A stretch of 64,000 nucleotides of DNA from NCBI GenBank assembly GCA_002238685.1, contig MPMV01000005.1, positions 62,001-126,000 of the forward strand. Direction: 5' to 3'. Under the pieces are notes generated by a model that was given only the letters and a program-made list of their open reading frames with translations, was not told the DNA's origin and ran no database searches. This stretch comes from a bacterium EF100-94H03 bin56. Its GTDB lineage: Bacteria > Pseudomonadota > Alphaproteobacteria > SP197. A program made the translations under genes and the position numbers. Below, piece by piece: positions 44,919 through 54,532 of this stretch. Numbering within the stretch: position 1 is the first letter of the stretch; each line of letters begins with the position of its first letter.

Positions 44919-46550
44919 TCAACGCCAAGTGTCATCAACCCGATCGTACGCGCCAACCGTGAGGTCCTCGACACCCTCCACAAGCTGATTCTTGGCAACC
45001 TTGTCGTCGCTGGCCGTCATCGGGAAGGACTGAGCGTACGCGAGGTAACGGGGGATCTTGAAGGCGGACAGATGCTCGCCACAATGGGCCAGGACCATCT
45101 GCGGCGTGATCTGTCGGGACGTCAGGCCGGACTTCAGTTGCACATAGGCTTTGATTTCCTCGCCACGTTTGACGTCTGGCACGGAAACCACAGCCGCCAT
45201 GACGACACCTGACAGCTTGCACAGGCAAGCCTCCACCTCTGCAGCGGAGATGTTCTCACCGGAGCGCTTGATCATGTCCTTCAGGCGGCCAACCAGATAG
45301 TAGCCACCGTCCACGTCCCGTCGCATGAGATCGCCTGTCCGAAACCAGCGCCCGCGGAAGCTGTCGCGGTTCGCAGCGGTCTTCCGGTAGTAGCCGTGCA
45401 AGTGGCCGGGCCCTGCGGTCCAGGCCTCTCCAACTTCTCCGTCGGGAACATCATGGCCGTCGTTGTCGACAATGCGAATTTCGCGCCAAGGCACTGGAAT
45501 CCCCACCGATCCGCGACTCACCAGGTCCGGCCGGTCGACCGGGACGTAGAGACACAGGCCATTCTCGGTCATGGCGTAGCTGTCCCGAGCAACGACCTCG
45601 AAACGTTTCTCGATACGCTCCAGCCAGTCACCGTGGAAGTACCAGGCGTGCACCCACTTGAGGCTTTGCCCCATCTCTGCCGGATGCTGATCCATGATGT
45701 GCACGGCCGGAACGGGAAAAGCGCAATAATCGATGGAATAGCGATCGATCCACTCCAGGAACCTGGAAATGCTCGGTTTCGCCGGGCAGTAGACGGTTCC
45801 ATTGCTGAGCAGCGACACAATGAAAACAGCGTTGCCCTGAATGTAGAACATCGGCTCGTAGATCAGTGTATTGCGGGGTGTGTGCCCGCCCATACAGTAG
45901 AGACCGCAGGTGCCGATCTGCAGCCAGTAGCGATGATCGAGTATGCAACCCTTCGGGAATCCCGTCGTTCCGGATGTATAGAGAATAGTCATCACATCGT
46001 GCTCGAAGACATCCGCGCGCGGTTCGGGCGGCAACGGCTCGCACCGCTCCAGGTTCTCCCAGGCGCTATAGGGGTGGCGTGCCGCGCCGCCGGCACGCAC
46101 AAAGATGTTCTCGTCAGGCAGGCGCTCGCTGCGCGCCCGCATGGCCCCGAGCGATGCCAGGCAGGTTTCGTCGACGATCAGGTAGTCGACATCCGAGTCG
46201 TTCAGCACGTAATCGAGCTCTCTGCCCGTAAAGTTCGGATTGAGCTGAACGGAGACCGCACCGACCCAGGCCATGGCGAGCCAGGTCACGGGAAACTCCA
46301 TGACATTGGGAAGCATCATGGCGATGTGGGTGCCTTTGCGGACTCCCGTCTTCACGAGCCCGTTGGCTACACGCCTCACTTTTTCATCCAGCTCCGCGTA
46401 GGTGACTGAGACGCCATGATCGAAGAACACCAGGACTTCCCGATCCGGCGTCTTGTCCACCTGGTCGCGGAGCATCTGCGGGATGCTCTTTGGCATGCCC
46501 GCAGTCAGCTCATCTTCTCTTGGGTGAGAAACAGTGCAGTCGATGCTCAT
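44919..46550 (-). CDS. AMP-forming acyl-CoA ligase (CaiC-like)
   Basis: A 543-residue ANL-superfamily ligase. The P-loop is YTSGTTGFPKGCILDH near 193, the hinge region FRTGDLMRRDVDGGYYLVGR and KRSGENISAAEVEACL follow, and the family end motif holding the catalytic Lys is ASDDKVAKNQLVE. It resembles crotonobetaine/carnitine-CoA and similar ligases. It lies 56 bases downstream of a MaoC-like gene on the same strand; ligase plus hydratase would normally form an enoyl-CoA module, but that MaoC-like protein is altered. The convergent gap to DUF502 (44695-44918) has only short, tail-less hairpins. Confidence 0.9.
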   Translation of the reverse strand: MSIDCTVSHPREDELTAGMPKSIPQMLRDQVDKTPDREVLVFFDHGVSVTYAELDEKVRRVANGLVKTGVRKGTHIAMMLPNVMEFPVTWLAMAWVGAVSVQLNPNFTGRELDYVLNDSDVDYLIVDETCLASLGAMRARSERLPDENIFVRAGGAARHPYSAWENLERCEPLPPEPRADVFEHDVMTILYTSGTTGFPKGCILDHRYWLQIGTCGLYCMGGHTPRNTLIYEPMFYIQGNAVFIVSLLSNGTVYCPAKPSISRFLEWIDRYSIDYCAFPVPAVHIMDQHPAEMGQSLKWVHAWYFHGDWLERIEKRFEVVARDSYAMTENGLCLYVPVDRPDLVSRGSVGIPVPWREIRIVDNDGHDVPDGEVGEAWTAGPGHLHGYYRKTAANRDSFRGRWFRTGDLMRRDVDGGYYLVGRLKDMIKRSGENISAAEVEACLCKLSGVVMAAVVSVPDVKRGEEIKAYVQLKSGLTSRQITPQMVLAHCGEHLSAFKIPRYLAYAQSFPMTASDDKVAKNQLVEGVEDLTVGAYDRVDDTWR

Positions 46551-46606
46551 GTTCCGTCTATCACCTTGATTTCCCCGTCAATGCGGCTGCGGTGTGTCGT
46601 CGACCT

Positions 46607-47068
46607 CTATTTTCTCCATGCGGTCAGCCATTCTCCGACCAGGGCGGGGCGTTCCGTGCCTTCAATTTCGATCTCGACGTCGATCGGAATAATGGTGACC
46701 GCCCCCCGTTTCGTGACGCCACATTCAGCGGTCCGGAAACACCCCCGAATCCGTGCCCCCAACGGGATGGGTTCTATCAGACGCATTCGATTGAAACCGT
46801 AGTTGAGAAGGTAGCCTTCCGGTACTGCGCTTCCGGAGCCGTCGATCTGCAGGGCACTGGTCATCAGGTCGGACAAGAGCGACAAGGTCAGGAATCCGTG
46901 TGCAAACCGCTGGCCATCAATCTGCATGGGCACCGGGTCACGTGTGACGACGGCGAACGCCTGGTTCATGTCTTCGTCGATGACAAGCCAGTCCGAAACG
47001 CCAAGACTGGACCCGGCCTGCAGCAACCTTTGGGAAACGCTGGCGGCTGCTCCTGGTGTGCTGTTCAT
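46607..47068 (-). CDS. MaoC-like hotdog dehydratase lacking the catalytic His
   Basis: A 153-residue single-hotdog protein with GVSDWLVIDEDMNQAFAVVT, then FAHGFLTLSLLSDLM and a normal C-terminal half (LNYGFNRMRLIEPIPLGARIRG), the pattern of MaoC/NodN-type (R)-enoyl-CoA hydratases. The usual active-site stretch of the form DxxPxH with a following Asp/Ala-rich helix is shortened: only TRDPVPMQIDGQRFAHGF remains, about ten residues too few and without the His. It is probably inactive as a hydratase or altered to another role. Its ATG overlaps the stop of the decayed antitoxin frame. Confidence 0.8.
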   Translation of the reverse strand: MNSTPGAAASVSQRLLQAGSSLGVSDWLVIDEDMNQAFAVVTRDPVPMQIDGQRFAHGFLTLSLLSDLMTSALQIDGSGSAVPEGYLLNYGFNRMRLIEPIPLGARIRGCFRTAECGVTKRGAVTIIPIDVEIEIEGTERPALVGEWLTAWRK

Positions 47069-47523
47069 CTTTCGTCAGATCCATGTTCGTCAACTGCGGA
47101 CTTCGGCGTGGCCGACCGGGGCGCCGAACAGATTGGCGGCCGCGAAGAACAGATCGAGGCGGTCACGCGGCGACCCGCCCGATAGAGGCGGCGGACCCCG
47201 AGCCTGATCGGCTTCAGCCGCGGATCGACCAGAACCTCGGTGCGGGTCGGTACGGCGGTGGTGAAGCCAAGTTCATTGGCGGCGATCTTGCCGTCGATGA
47301 TGGCGCGATAGTCGGATACGGCCTGGCGCCCGGTCAGATCGTTCTTGCGTGGCCGGTCGTAGAGGCCGTGGCGAATGCGGCGAAGCTGGCTCGCGGCGGT
47401 GAGGTGCTGCAAGGTCTTGTCGATGTCGGCAGGATCCCCGGGTGTCGAGACCTCGTCCGAACTGGTTGCCGCGCGAGCGAGTAGCCGGGAGCGAAGACTG
47501 GTTTCTTGTGCCAGACTTGTCAT
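47065..47523 (-). pseudogene. Decayed AbiEi/DUF6088-type antitoxin
   Basis: The 152-residue frame begins like a DUF6088/AbiEi antitoxin: a winged helix (SLRSRLLARAATSSDE, then IDKTLQHLTAASQLRRIRHGLYDRPR) and LTGRQAVSDYRAIID. The link to the next block is shortened (IIDGKIAANELGFTTAVPT) and the last ~45 residues (RRVTASICSSRPPICSAP) look frame-shifted. The nucleotidyltransferase toxin AbiEii that normally follows is missing; a MaoC-like gene takes its place. This is a toxin-antitoxin remnant. Confidence 0.72.
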
Positions 47524-47541
47524 GTCCCAAATATGACAAGT
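47515..47541. promoter_or_regulatory. Palindromic operator over the antitoxin start
   Basis: ACTTGTCAT (47515-47523) and ATGACAAGT (47533-47541) are perfect 9-bp inverted arms with a 9-base spacer. The left arm contains the ATG of the DUF6088 frame on the minus strand. Antitoxins of this group repress their own promoters by binding such repeats, so this is the likely old operator. Confidence 0.6.
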
Positions 47542-47571
47542 GTTTCTGACCAAGCAAGTGACGTCCGAGAA

Positions 47572-47850
47572 ATGCTGCAAGCTTCGGACGGGACGGCGGA
47601 ATCCCGAAGTCGGTTGCACGTGACCAGGTCACGATCGAGAAACCTTGAGAACTTCGACTTGGGGGCGAGAATTGACGCCATGGCTGCCAGCATGCTTGAA
47701 GGCGTCGACCGGGAGGAGTGCAACCTCTCGGAGGGCGACGTGATGTTCGCACTCACCCGGGGTCCGATCATGTTGCGGATCAACAGTATCGAACTCGGAC
47801 TGAAGCACATCCTGGACAGCGAGATGGGGAACTCTCCCCAGGAAGCATGA
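47572..47850 (+). CDS. Small hypothetical protein
   Basis: A 92-residue frame between the antitoxin remnant and recG. The last 57 residues (from MAASMLEGVDREE) have strong G/C bias at third codon positions and a helix-rich, plausible composition (LSEGDVMFALTRGP, INSIELGLKHILDSEMG); the first part does not. ATG 47680 could be the true start. I do not recognise a family. The opposite strand has a competing open frame with poor composition. Confidence 0.35.
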   Translation: MLQASDGTAESRSRLHVTRSRSRNLENFDLGARIDAMAASMLEGVDREECNLSEGDVMFALTRGPIMLRINSIELGLKHILDSEMGNSPQEA

Positions 47851-47971
47851 CCTTCGTCGTTCATTGGAACAGCGTCAACTTTATGCCGCGACACGAGTCC
47901 GGGCGGGCCACTGGTATTCCCGCCATTCGGAAAGGATTCCTGAATCACGAGAGCCTGACGCCTGATGGATC

Positions 47972-50056
47972 TTACCCCGATGCGAGGAGTCTGATGGCGT
48001 CCTGCCGTTCGAAGAGATGGAGCAGGATCGTGAGGGCGCGGCCGCGTTCGCTCTTGAGGTCCGGGTCGCGGGCAACGATGAGCCGGGCATCGTCGTGGGC
48101 GGCCTGGAGAAGGCGTGTTGCGGCATGCTGGTCGGCCAGACGAAACCTTGGCAGGCCGCTTTGCCTGGCGCCGAGCAGTTCTCCCCCTCCTCTCAGACGC
48201 AGGTCCTCCTCGGCAATCTCGAAACCGTCATTGCTGTGTCTGAGGATGTCGAGACGTCTGCGCGCTGATTCGTTGAGTGGAGGAGCATAGAGCAGCAGGC
48301 ACGATGACGGGGTGTTGCCGCGCCCGACCCGGCCGCGGAGCTGGTGCAGTTGGGCGAGACCGAAGCGCTCTGCTTGTTCGATCACCATGATAGTGGCCGC
48401 ACCCACGTCGAGTCCGACCTCGACCGCCGTCGTTGCCACGAGGACGGCAATGGCGCCGCTTGTGAATCTCTCCATGACCTCGTCCTTGTCGGCGGCGCTC
48501 ATGCGTCCGTGGACAAGTCCGGCAAGCTCTCCGAAGACTCGGCTGAGATGGCGGTACCGGTCCTCGGCAGAGACCGTGTCGTCGGATTCACTTCGTTCGA
48601 TGACAGGACAGATCCAGTAGGCCCGCCCGCCACGCCCGATGGCGCGGCCAAGAGCTGCCACTACTTCGTCGAGGCGCCCGGTTGGCATGGCCCGCGTGGT
48701 GACCTCCTGGCGCCCTGGCAGGCGTTCGTCAAGGCGCGTGACGTCGAGCCCGCCATAGTCTGTCATCTGCAGGGTACGCGGTATCGGCGTAGCGGTCATG
48801 ACAAGGGTGTCGACGGAGTGTCCCTTGGCCGCCAGTGCAATGCGCTGGTGAACGCCGAAACGATGCTGTTCATCCACGACGATTAGCGCCAGGTCATGGA
48901 ACTCGGTGCCTTCGGAGAGCAGGGCATGGGTGCCGACAACCAGGTGGGACGTCCCGTTGGCAACTCCCCGCAGACTGGCGCTGCGTTTTGCTCCCCGGTC
49001 GCGCCCGGTGACGAGAACAACGTCGATGCCGGTGTCGCGTGTGAGATCGGCGATGGTGCGACGATGCTGCCGGGCCAGAAGATCCGTGGGCGCCAGCAAT
49101 GCGGCCTGATGACCGGCCTCCACCGCTGCCAGCATGGCCTGCACGGCCACCAGTGTCTTGCCGCTTCCCACATCGCCCTGCAGGAGGCGCAGCATGGGGA
49201 AGGGCGCCTCCATGTCGAGAGATATGTCGCGGATCGCGTTGACCTGTGCCTGCGTCATGCGGAACGGAAGCGCGTGTGTGATCTTCGTGCGCAAACTGCC
49301 ATCGCCCCTGAGCGAGCGGCCAGGCGTTGAGCGTCGTCTGGCCCTCACCAGGGCCAGGGCGAGCTGGTCGCCGAGGAGTTCGTCAAAGGCGAGTCGATCA
49401 CGCGCACCCGGGTCTCCTGCAAGTTCATCCAGGTCCCGGGGATGGTGAATACGTCTGACCGCGTCTGACCATGACGGCCAACCGTTCTGCTCCAGCCATG
49501 CCCGGTCCTGCCACTCGGGCAGTTCGGGGTTGCGTTCCAGCGCCAGTGAGATGATCCGTTGCATGGTTGGCGCACCGAGACCGTCCACAAGGGAATAGAC
49601 CGGTTCCAGGTGCGGCAGGCTGTCGCTGTCTCCTGGCGCCGCAACGTGATCGGGATGAACCATCTCCAGGCGGTCAGCAAATTGCTCGATCCGGCCGCTC
49701 ACCAGCCTCCTTGATCCGGCCGGAAGAAGCTTCGTGAGCCACGACTCGCGGGCACGGAAATAGACGAGATCAAGTTTCCGGCCGGCATCGTCTGTGGTCA
49801 CGATGCGCCAGGGATGACGTGGTGTTCCGGGTCGCCTGTGGCGCTCCACCGTCACATGGACACTGACCTGGCTTCCCGGGGTTGCACTTTCGAGATCGGA
49901 AAGTTGCTGGCGATTGATGATGGACGTCGGAAGGTGCCAGATAAGATCCACAATTCTGGGACCGGCCAGGCTTGAAATCAGGGAAGCGGTCCTGTGGCCG
50001 ACACGTGAAATAGCGGTCACCGGCTCGAACAGCCGATAGAGAATCTCCGGTCTCAT
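47972..50056 (-). CDS. recG: ATP-dependent DNA helicase RecG
   Basis: A 694-residue branch-migration helicase that rescues stalled forks. An N-terminal OB/wedge domain (VTVERHRRPGTPRHPWR region) is followed by helicase motifs: Walker A LLQGDVGSGKTLVAVQ near 290, DEQH in VVDEQHRFGVHQR near 394, VMTATPIPRT, and TTAVEVGLDVGAATIMVIE and HQLRGRVGRG in the second RecA domain. Length and order match RecG. It is divergent from sdhE and mfd, with an 87-base intergenic region. Confidence 0.96.
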   Translation of the reverse strand: MRPEILYRLFEPVTAISRVGHRTASLISSLAGPRIVDLIWHLPTSIINRQQLSDLESATPGSQVSVHVTVERHRRPGTPRHPWRIVTTDDAGRKLDLVYFRARESWLTKLLPAGSRRLVSGRIEQFADRLEMVHPDHVAAPGDSDSLPHLEPVYSLVDGLGAPTMQRIISLALERNPELPEWQDRAWLEQNGWPSWSDAVRRIHHPRDLDELAGDPGARDRLAFDELLGDQLALALVRARRRSTPGRSLRGDGSLRTKITHALPFRMTQAQVNAIRDISLDMEAPFPMLRLLQGDVGSGKTLVAVQAMLAAVEAGHQAALLAPTDLLARQHRRTIADLTRDTGIDVVLVTGRDRGAKRSASLRGVANGTSHLVVGTHALLSEGTEFHDLALIVVDEQHRFGVHQRIALAAKGHSVDTLVMTATPIPRTLQMTDYGGLDVTRLDERLPGRQEVTTRAMPTGRLDEVVAALGRAIGRGGRAYWICPVIERSESDDTVSAEDRYRHLSRVFGELAGLVHGRMSAADKDEVMERFTSGAIAVLVATTAVEVGLDVGAATIMVIEQAERFGLAQLHQLRGRVGRGNTPSSCLLLYAPPLNESARRRLDILRHSNDGFEIAEEDLRLRGGGELLGARQSGLPRFRLADQHAATRLLQAAHDDARLIVARDPDLKSERGRALTILLHLFERQDAIRLLASG

Positions 50057-50143
50057 GAGGGAGGAGCATACACCGGCGTTGGAGTGTCCGTGACATCACG
50101 TGCATCACGCTGTAGACGGATCCTCCCCGGGACCGGCGTTGGC

Positions 50144-50404
50144 ATGACAGACGACAACAACACTCGCCTGCAACGGCTTCGCTACCGGGCCGCACGCCGC
50201 GGTTCCCGTGAGCTTGATCTGTTGCTCGGGCGATATGCCGAATACGCGCTGGAGTCGATGAACGAGAACGAGCTTGAGGAGTTTGGCGCGTTTCTCAGGT
50301 GCCCGGATCCCCTCATCCAGGCATGGATCGTGAACGGTGACGATGCTGCCGCAGGGGAGTTCAGGGAGTTGGTAAGACGGATTAGAATGTTTCATGCACA
50401 TTGA
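50144..50404 (+). CDS. sdhE: Succinate dehydrogenase assembly factor SdhE (DUF339)
   Basis: An 86-residue flavinylation factor for succinate dehydrogenase. The hallmark YRAARRGSRELDLLLGRYAE (RGxxE) is at residues 14-33, followed by LEEFGAFLRCPDPLIQAWI. ATG 50144 gives the normal small size; an earlier in-frame GTG at 50084 adds an unlikely tail. It overlaps mfd by 11 bases, an arrangement common in alphaproteobacteria together with recG on the other strand. Confidence 0.92.
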   Translation: MTDDNNTRLQRLRYRAARRGSRELDLLLGRYAEYALESMNENELEEFGAFLRCPDPLIQAWIVNGDDAAAGEFRELVRRIRMFHAH

Positions 50405-53400
50405 TACATTGCAGGGCCATGTCATTGATTCACTGGATCCCGGTGTTCTGAACACGGTATCAGGTGTTCCGGAAGGGGTGGACGCCGTTCTGCTCGCAGG
50501 ACTGCGTCAACACCATCCCGACCGCGATATCCTGATGGTGCTCCACGACGAGGAACGGGCACGAAGGCTGGTCGGCGCTCTCGCTTTCCTTGGCGCCGGC
50601 GGATGCACACGGCTCTTTCCCGCCTGGGACTGTCTTCCCTATGACAGGGTGTCGCCGCACCCCGCTGTGGCGGGAGTCCGTCTCGCCCTCATGGGAGACC
50701 TGTGTGAAAGACCACGGGGCTCCAGCGGTCTTGTCGTGCTCACCACGGCACGAGCGATGCTGCAGCGGGTGCCGCCACGCACGACATGGCACGGCCGGCG
50801 CCGGCATCTTCACAAGGGTGCCAGGACGGATCCGGCCGCGCTCCTTCGCGATCTCCTCACCATGGGTTACTCCAGGACAGGCGTGGTCATGGAACAGGGA
50901 GACTGTGCGGCGCGAGGTGACATTCTCGATGTCTTTCCGCCAGCCATGGCAGAACCCGCACGTCTCGACTTCTTCGGCGACGAGATCACCGGCATCCGTA
51001 CCTTTGACCCATTGAACCAGCGTTCGACAGGACTCCTGGAGAGACTTTCAATCGATCCGGCGAGTGAAGTGGCGCTCGATCCTGCCTCGATCGAGCGGTT
51101 CCGTGATCACTGGCGCGAACTCTTTGGCATGAATGCACTGGCCGATCCCATCTATGAATCGGCCGTCGAGGGTGTGCGGACACCGGGTATGGAACACTGG
51201 CTGGGCCTCTTTCACCAGACCCTTGACACATTCCCCGACTATCTTGCCAAGGACTGGATCCTGGTCTTCACCGGAGATGTCGAGGACGCATTGCGCGCCC
51301 ACCTCGACACCGTTGAGGACCACTACGAGCACCGCGCGTCCGGAAACGGCGATGACGGCGTCGCCTATCACGCTCCGCCTCCTGATGGACTCTATCTTTC
51401 GATCGATGACTGGACGGCGATGGCGCGAACGCGCACGGCGATCAAGCTGCTGGCTGACGCCCCTGACACGACGTCCAGCGGAGTGATCGATGCCGGTGGC
51501 CTGAGAGCCCGGGACTTTCGGCTCGAGCGGGTGAATGTCCGCATGCAGCTCTTCGATTCAGTTGCCCGGCACATCGCTGACGAGAAGCTGAAGGGCCGTC
51601 GGGTCATTGTTGCCGCACTGGGAGAAGCGAGTCAGGGCAACCTGGCGACCATGCTGGAGAGTCACGGTGTCGGTGACGTGGCCAGGGCAGGGGAGGAAGA
51701 CTGGCTCCGGATGCCGGACTCATCCGTCCCCGTCGTCGTTCTGCCGCTCGAACACGGGTTTGTGACCACGGATCTCAGTGTTGTCGCCGAGCAGGATATT
51801 CTCGGCGACCGGATCATGGCACCACGCCGGCGGCGCACGAAGCGCGATGCCGAACGGTTTCTTCTTGAGGTGTCGCAGCTCGCCGAAGGCGACCACGTCG
51901 TCCACATCGACCACGGCATCGGTGTGTTCGAAGGCCTTCACACGATCACGCTTGGTGGTGCGCCGCACGACTGCCTGCGCATTCACTACGCGGGCGGTGA
52001 TGCGTTGCTGGTGCCGGTCGAGAACATCGATACCCTGTCCCGCTACGGTTCGCATGATGCCCGTGTCCAGCTGGACCGTCTTGGAAGCGCTGCCTGGCAG
52101 GCGCGCCAGGCGCGTCTTGCGAACCGCATCGAGGAGATGGCGGGAGACCTCCTCAAGACGGCCTCCGAGAGACTCATGCAGTCGGGCCCTGTCATTCGTG
52201 TCGACGAGGAGACGTACACCGAATTTTGCTCGCGCTTTCCCTTCCAGGAGACCGAGGATCAGGCAAAGGCCATTGGCGAGGTGTTCGACGACCTGGCCTC
52301 GGGTCGCGCCATGGACAGGCTGGTGTGCGGCGACGTCGGATTCGGCAAGACCGAAGTGGCCCTGCGCGCCGCGCTCGCCACGGTTCTTGAAGGATACCAG
52401 GTGGCGGTGGTGGCCCCCACGACACTGCTCGCCCGGCAGCACCACGAGACCTTTGTCGATCGATTCAGGCATTTGCCTGTCAACATAGCCCTGTTGTCGC
52501 GTCTCGTGACTTCCGGCGAGGCAGCCAGGGTAAAGAAGGGGATGGCGGCCGGAACCATCGACATCGTGATCGGCACTCACGCCCTGCTGTCCCGCACCAT
52601 GTCCTTTTCCAACCTCGGTCTTCTCGTGATTGACGAGGAACAGCAGTTCGGCGTGGCCCACAAGGAAAGGCTCAAGCAGATCAAGGCCAATGTCCATGTC
52701 CTCACCCTGACTGCGACACCGATTCCGCGGACCCTGCAGATGGCCCTGAGCGGAGTGCGCGACCTCAGCCTTATCGTCACTCCGCCGGTCGACCGGCTCG
52801 CCATCAGGACGTTTGTGGGTACGTACGATTCGGTCACCATTCGCGAGGCGATCAGGCGCGAGCGCATGCGGGGCGGCCAGACCTATGTCGTGTGTCCCAG
52901 GGTTTCGGACCTCGGACGTATGCGCAAGGATCTGCAAAAGCTGGTTCCGGAAGCACGGATCGCCACGGCACATGGCAAGCTGGATCCAGACAATCTCGAG
53001 AGCGTCATGACGGCCTTCTACGATGGCCGAATCGACGTTCTGGTCTCGACCACGATCATCCAGTCGGGACTCGACATTCCCAACGCCAACACGATGATCA
53101 TCCACCGTTGCGATCGCTTCGGCCTGGGACAGCTCTACCAACTGCGAGGGCGCATCGGCCGCTCCCGTGTGCGCGCCTATGCCTACATCACCTTGCCGCC
53201 CGGCATGAAGCCGGGCAAGGACGCGATGCGCCGCCTCAAGGCACTCTCCCAGATGGATTCACTGGGTGCCGGGTTTTCACTGGCAAGCCGCGATCTCGAA
53301 ATTCGCGGCGCCGGCAATCTTCTCGGCCGGGAACAGTCCGGTCACATCCGTGAGGTCGGAGTGGAACTCTATCAGCAGATGGTCGAGGAGGCGGTCGAAA

Positions 53401-53924
53401 AGGTCCGTGCGGAACAGGATGGGCGGTCGCGGGAAACGCGGCATTCCTGGTCGCCGGAAGTAGGGGTCGGCTCGGCAGTCCTGATTCCGGATACCTGGGT
53501 TCGCGACCTTGACGTGAGACTCGTTCTCTACAGGCGCATTGCCGCGCTCGAGGACCGCGCCGGGATCGATGATCTGAGAGAGGAACTGGTCGATCGTTTT
53601 GGCGACCTTCCCGAAGAAGCCGACAATCTCCTGCGAATCATTGCCATCAAGGGCGACTGCCGACGTGCCGGAATTGCCCGGCTCGATGCCGGACCGCTCG
53701 GGGCCGTGGTCGCCTTTCACCAGGAGACATTCGCCGAACCTGAAGGCCTGATTTCCTGGATCACCGCACAGAACGGAAATGCAAGGATGCGCCCCGACCA
53801 TACATTGGTCGTGACCGGTTCCTGGGAAAGGGTGAGGGACCGCCTCGACGGTGCCGAGTGCCTTGCATCAGAACTCTCCGCAATCGCCTGCCGTGGTCAC
53901 GAGACGGTGCAACACCTCGGTTGA
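50394..53924 (+). CDS. mfd: Transcription-repair coupling factor Mfd
   Basis: A 1176-residue protein that removes stalled RNA polymerase and recruits UvrA. The N-terminal UvrB-like module (FPAWDCLPYDRVSPHP, GDILDVFPPAM) is followed by the polymerase-interaction domain (LAEGDHVVHIDHGIGVFEGL near 497) and translocase motifs: Walker A CGDVGFGKTEVALRA near 647, DEEQ in VIDEEQQFGVAHKERLK near 746, TATPIPRTLQMAL, and TIIQSGLDIPNANTMI. A C-terminal TRCF domain ends the protein. Its 3' end overlaps the convergent DsbA-like gene by 57 bases. Confidence 0.97.
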   Translation: MHIDTLQGHVIDSLDPGVLNTVSGVPEGVDAVLLAGLRQHHPDRDILMVLHDEERARRLVGALAFLGAGGCTRLFPAWDCLPYDRVSPHPAVAGVRLALMGDLCERPRGSSGLVVLTTARAMLQRVPPRTTWHGRRRHLHKGARTDPAALLRDLLTMGYSRTGVVMEQGDCAARGDILDVFPPAMAEPARLDFFGDEITGIRTFDPLNQRSTGLLERLSIDPASEVALDPASIERFRDHWRELFGMNALADPIYESAVEGVRTPGMEHWLGLFHQTLDTFPDYLAKDWILVFTGDVEDALRAHLDTVEDHYEHRASGNGDDGVAYHAPPPDGLYLSIDDWTAMARTRTAIKLLADAPDTTSSGVIDAGGLRARDFRLERVNVRMQLFDSVARHIADEKLKGRRVIVAALGEASQGNLATMLESHGVGDVARAGEEDWLRMPDSSVPVVVLPLEHGFVTTDLSVVAEQDILGDRIMAPRRRRTKRDAERFLLEVSQLAEGDHVVHIDHGIGVFEGLHTITLGGAPHDCLRIHYAGGDALLVPVENIDTLSRYGSHDARVQLDRLGSAAWQARQARLANRIEEMAGDLLKTASERLMQSGPVIRVDEETYTEFCSRFPFQETEDQAKAIGEVFDDLASGRAMDRLVCGDVGFGKTEVALRAALATVLEGYQVAVVAPTTLLARQHHETFVDRFRHLPVNIALLSRLVTSGEAARVKKGMAAGTIDIVIGTHALLSRTMSFSNLGLLVIDEEQQFGVAHKERLKQIKANVHVLTLTATPIPRTLQMALSGVRDLSLIVTPPVDRLAIRTFVGTYDSVTIREAIRRERMRGGQTYVVCPRVSDLGRMRKDLQKLVPEARIATAHGKLDPDNLESVMTAFYDGRIDVLVSTTIIQSGLDIPNANTMIIHRCDRFGLGQLYQLRGRIGRSRVRAYAYITLPPGMKPGKDAMRRLKALSQMDSLGAGFSLASRDLEIRGAGNLLGREQSGHIREVGVELYQQMVEEAVEKVRAEQDGRSRETRHSWSPEVGVGSAVLIPDTWVRDLDVRLVLYRRIAALEDRAGIDDLREELVDRFGDLPEEADNLLRIIAIKGDCRRAGIARLDAGPLGAVVAFHQETFAEPEGLISWITAQNGNARMRPDHTLVVTGSWERVRDRLDGAECLASELSAIACRGHETVQHLG

Positions 53925-54512
53925 CTGGGCACCGCCAATGGCAAGGCGGCGGTTGAATACAAAGAAGGGAACACTTCTGATACCCCCCTCCCGCGCCTTC
54001 CTGGCATCGTGGAGAAGACGCCTGGTCAGAGGAATGCTGTCGATCCAGCTCAGGGCCTCGACACGATTGAACCCGGCGCCTTCGGCAATGTCCGCCAGGA
54101 CTCCTGGATCGCCGATGTCCCGCCCGGCGACAAAATGACCCCTGAATATGCCGTCGATCACATCCCTCTGCCGGCCGCTGTCATGGACTCCCAGGATGAG
54201 TGCCTGTGCCCGCAGGGCCGAAGGCGTTCTCGAAATGGCACTGAATGCGAAGGGAATACCCTCTGCCAGGCCGTGCCGCGTGATGCGGTCAAGCGTCGTC
54301 TCGGCCAACCGGGAGTTGCCGAAGGCACGTGCCAGCCAGGCACTGCGTTCCATGCCGTCAGCCGGCATCGCCGGATTCAGCAGGAAGGCCCGCCACACGA
54401 TCCGCGGGCGGTTGCGACCGGAAAGACCGGTGAGAGCCTTCTTCAACCGCTGATGGCCGATGTAGCACCATGGACAGGTCGGATCCGACCATATGTCAAC
54501 GGTGGTTCTCAC
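53868..54512 (-). CDS. FrnE-like DsbA-family oxidoreductase
   Basis: A 214-residue cytoplasmic DsbA-fold protein (HCCA isomerase/FrnE type). The CPWC active site lies in WSDPTCPWCYIGHQRLKKAL near the N-terminus, and the cis-Pro-type loop RSVPFFVFNRRLAIGGAQ near the C-terminus closes the fold. GTG 54512 puts the usual DIWSDP start at the N-terminus and avoids overlap with the SDR stop; ATG 54572 is in frame but adds a leader unlike the family. It converges on mfd with a 57-base overlap. Confidence 0.87.
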   Translation of the reverse strand: MRTTVDIWSDPTCPWCYIGHQRLKKALTGLSGRNRPRIVWRAFLLNPAMPADGMERSAWLARAFGNSRLAETTLDRITRHGLAEGIPFAFSAISRTPSALRAQALILGVHDSGRQRDVIDGIFRGHFVAGRDIGDPGVLADIAEGAGFNRVEALSWIDSIPLTRRLLHDARKAREGGIRSVPFFVFNRRLAIGGAQSTEVLHRLVTTAGDCGEF

Positions 54513-54532
54513 GGTGATTGCCGGTTCGTCGT

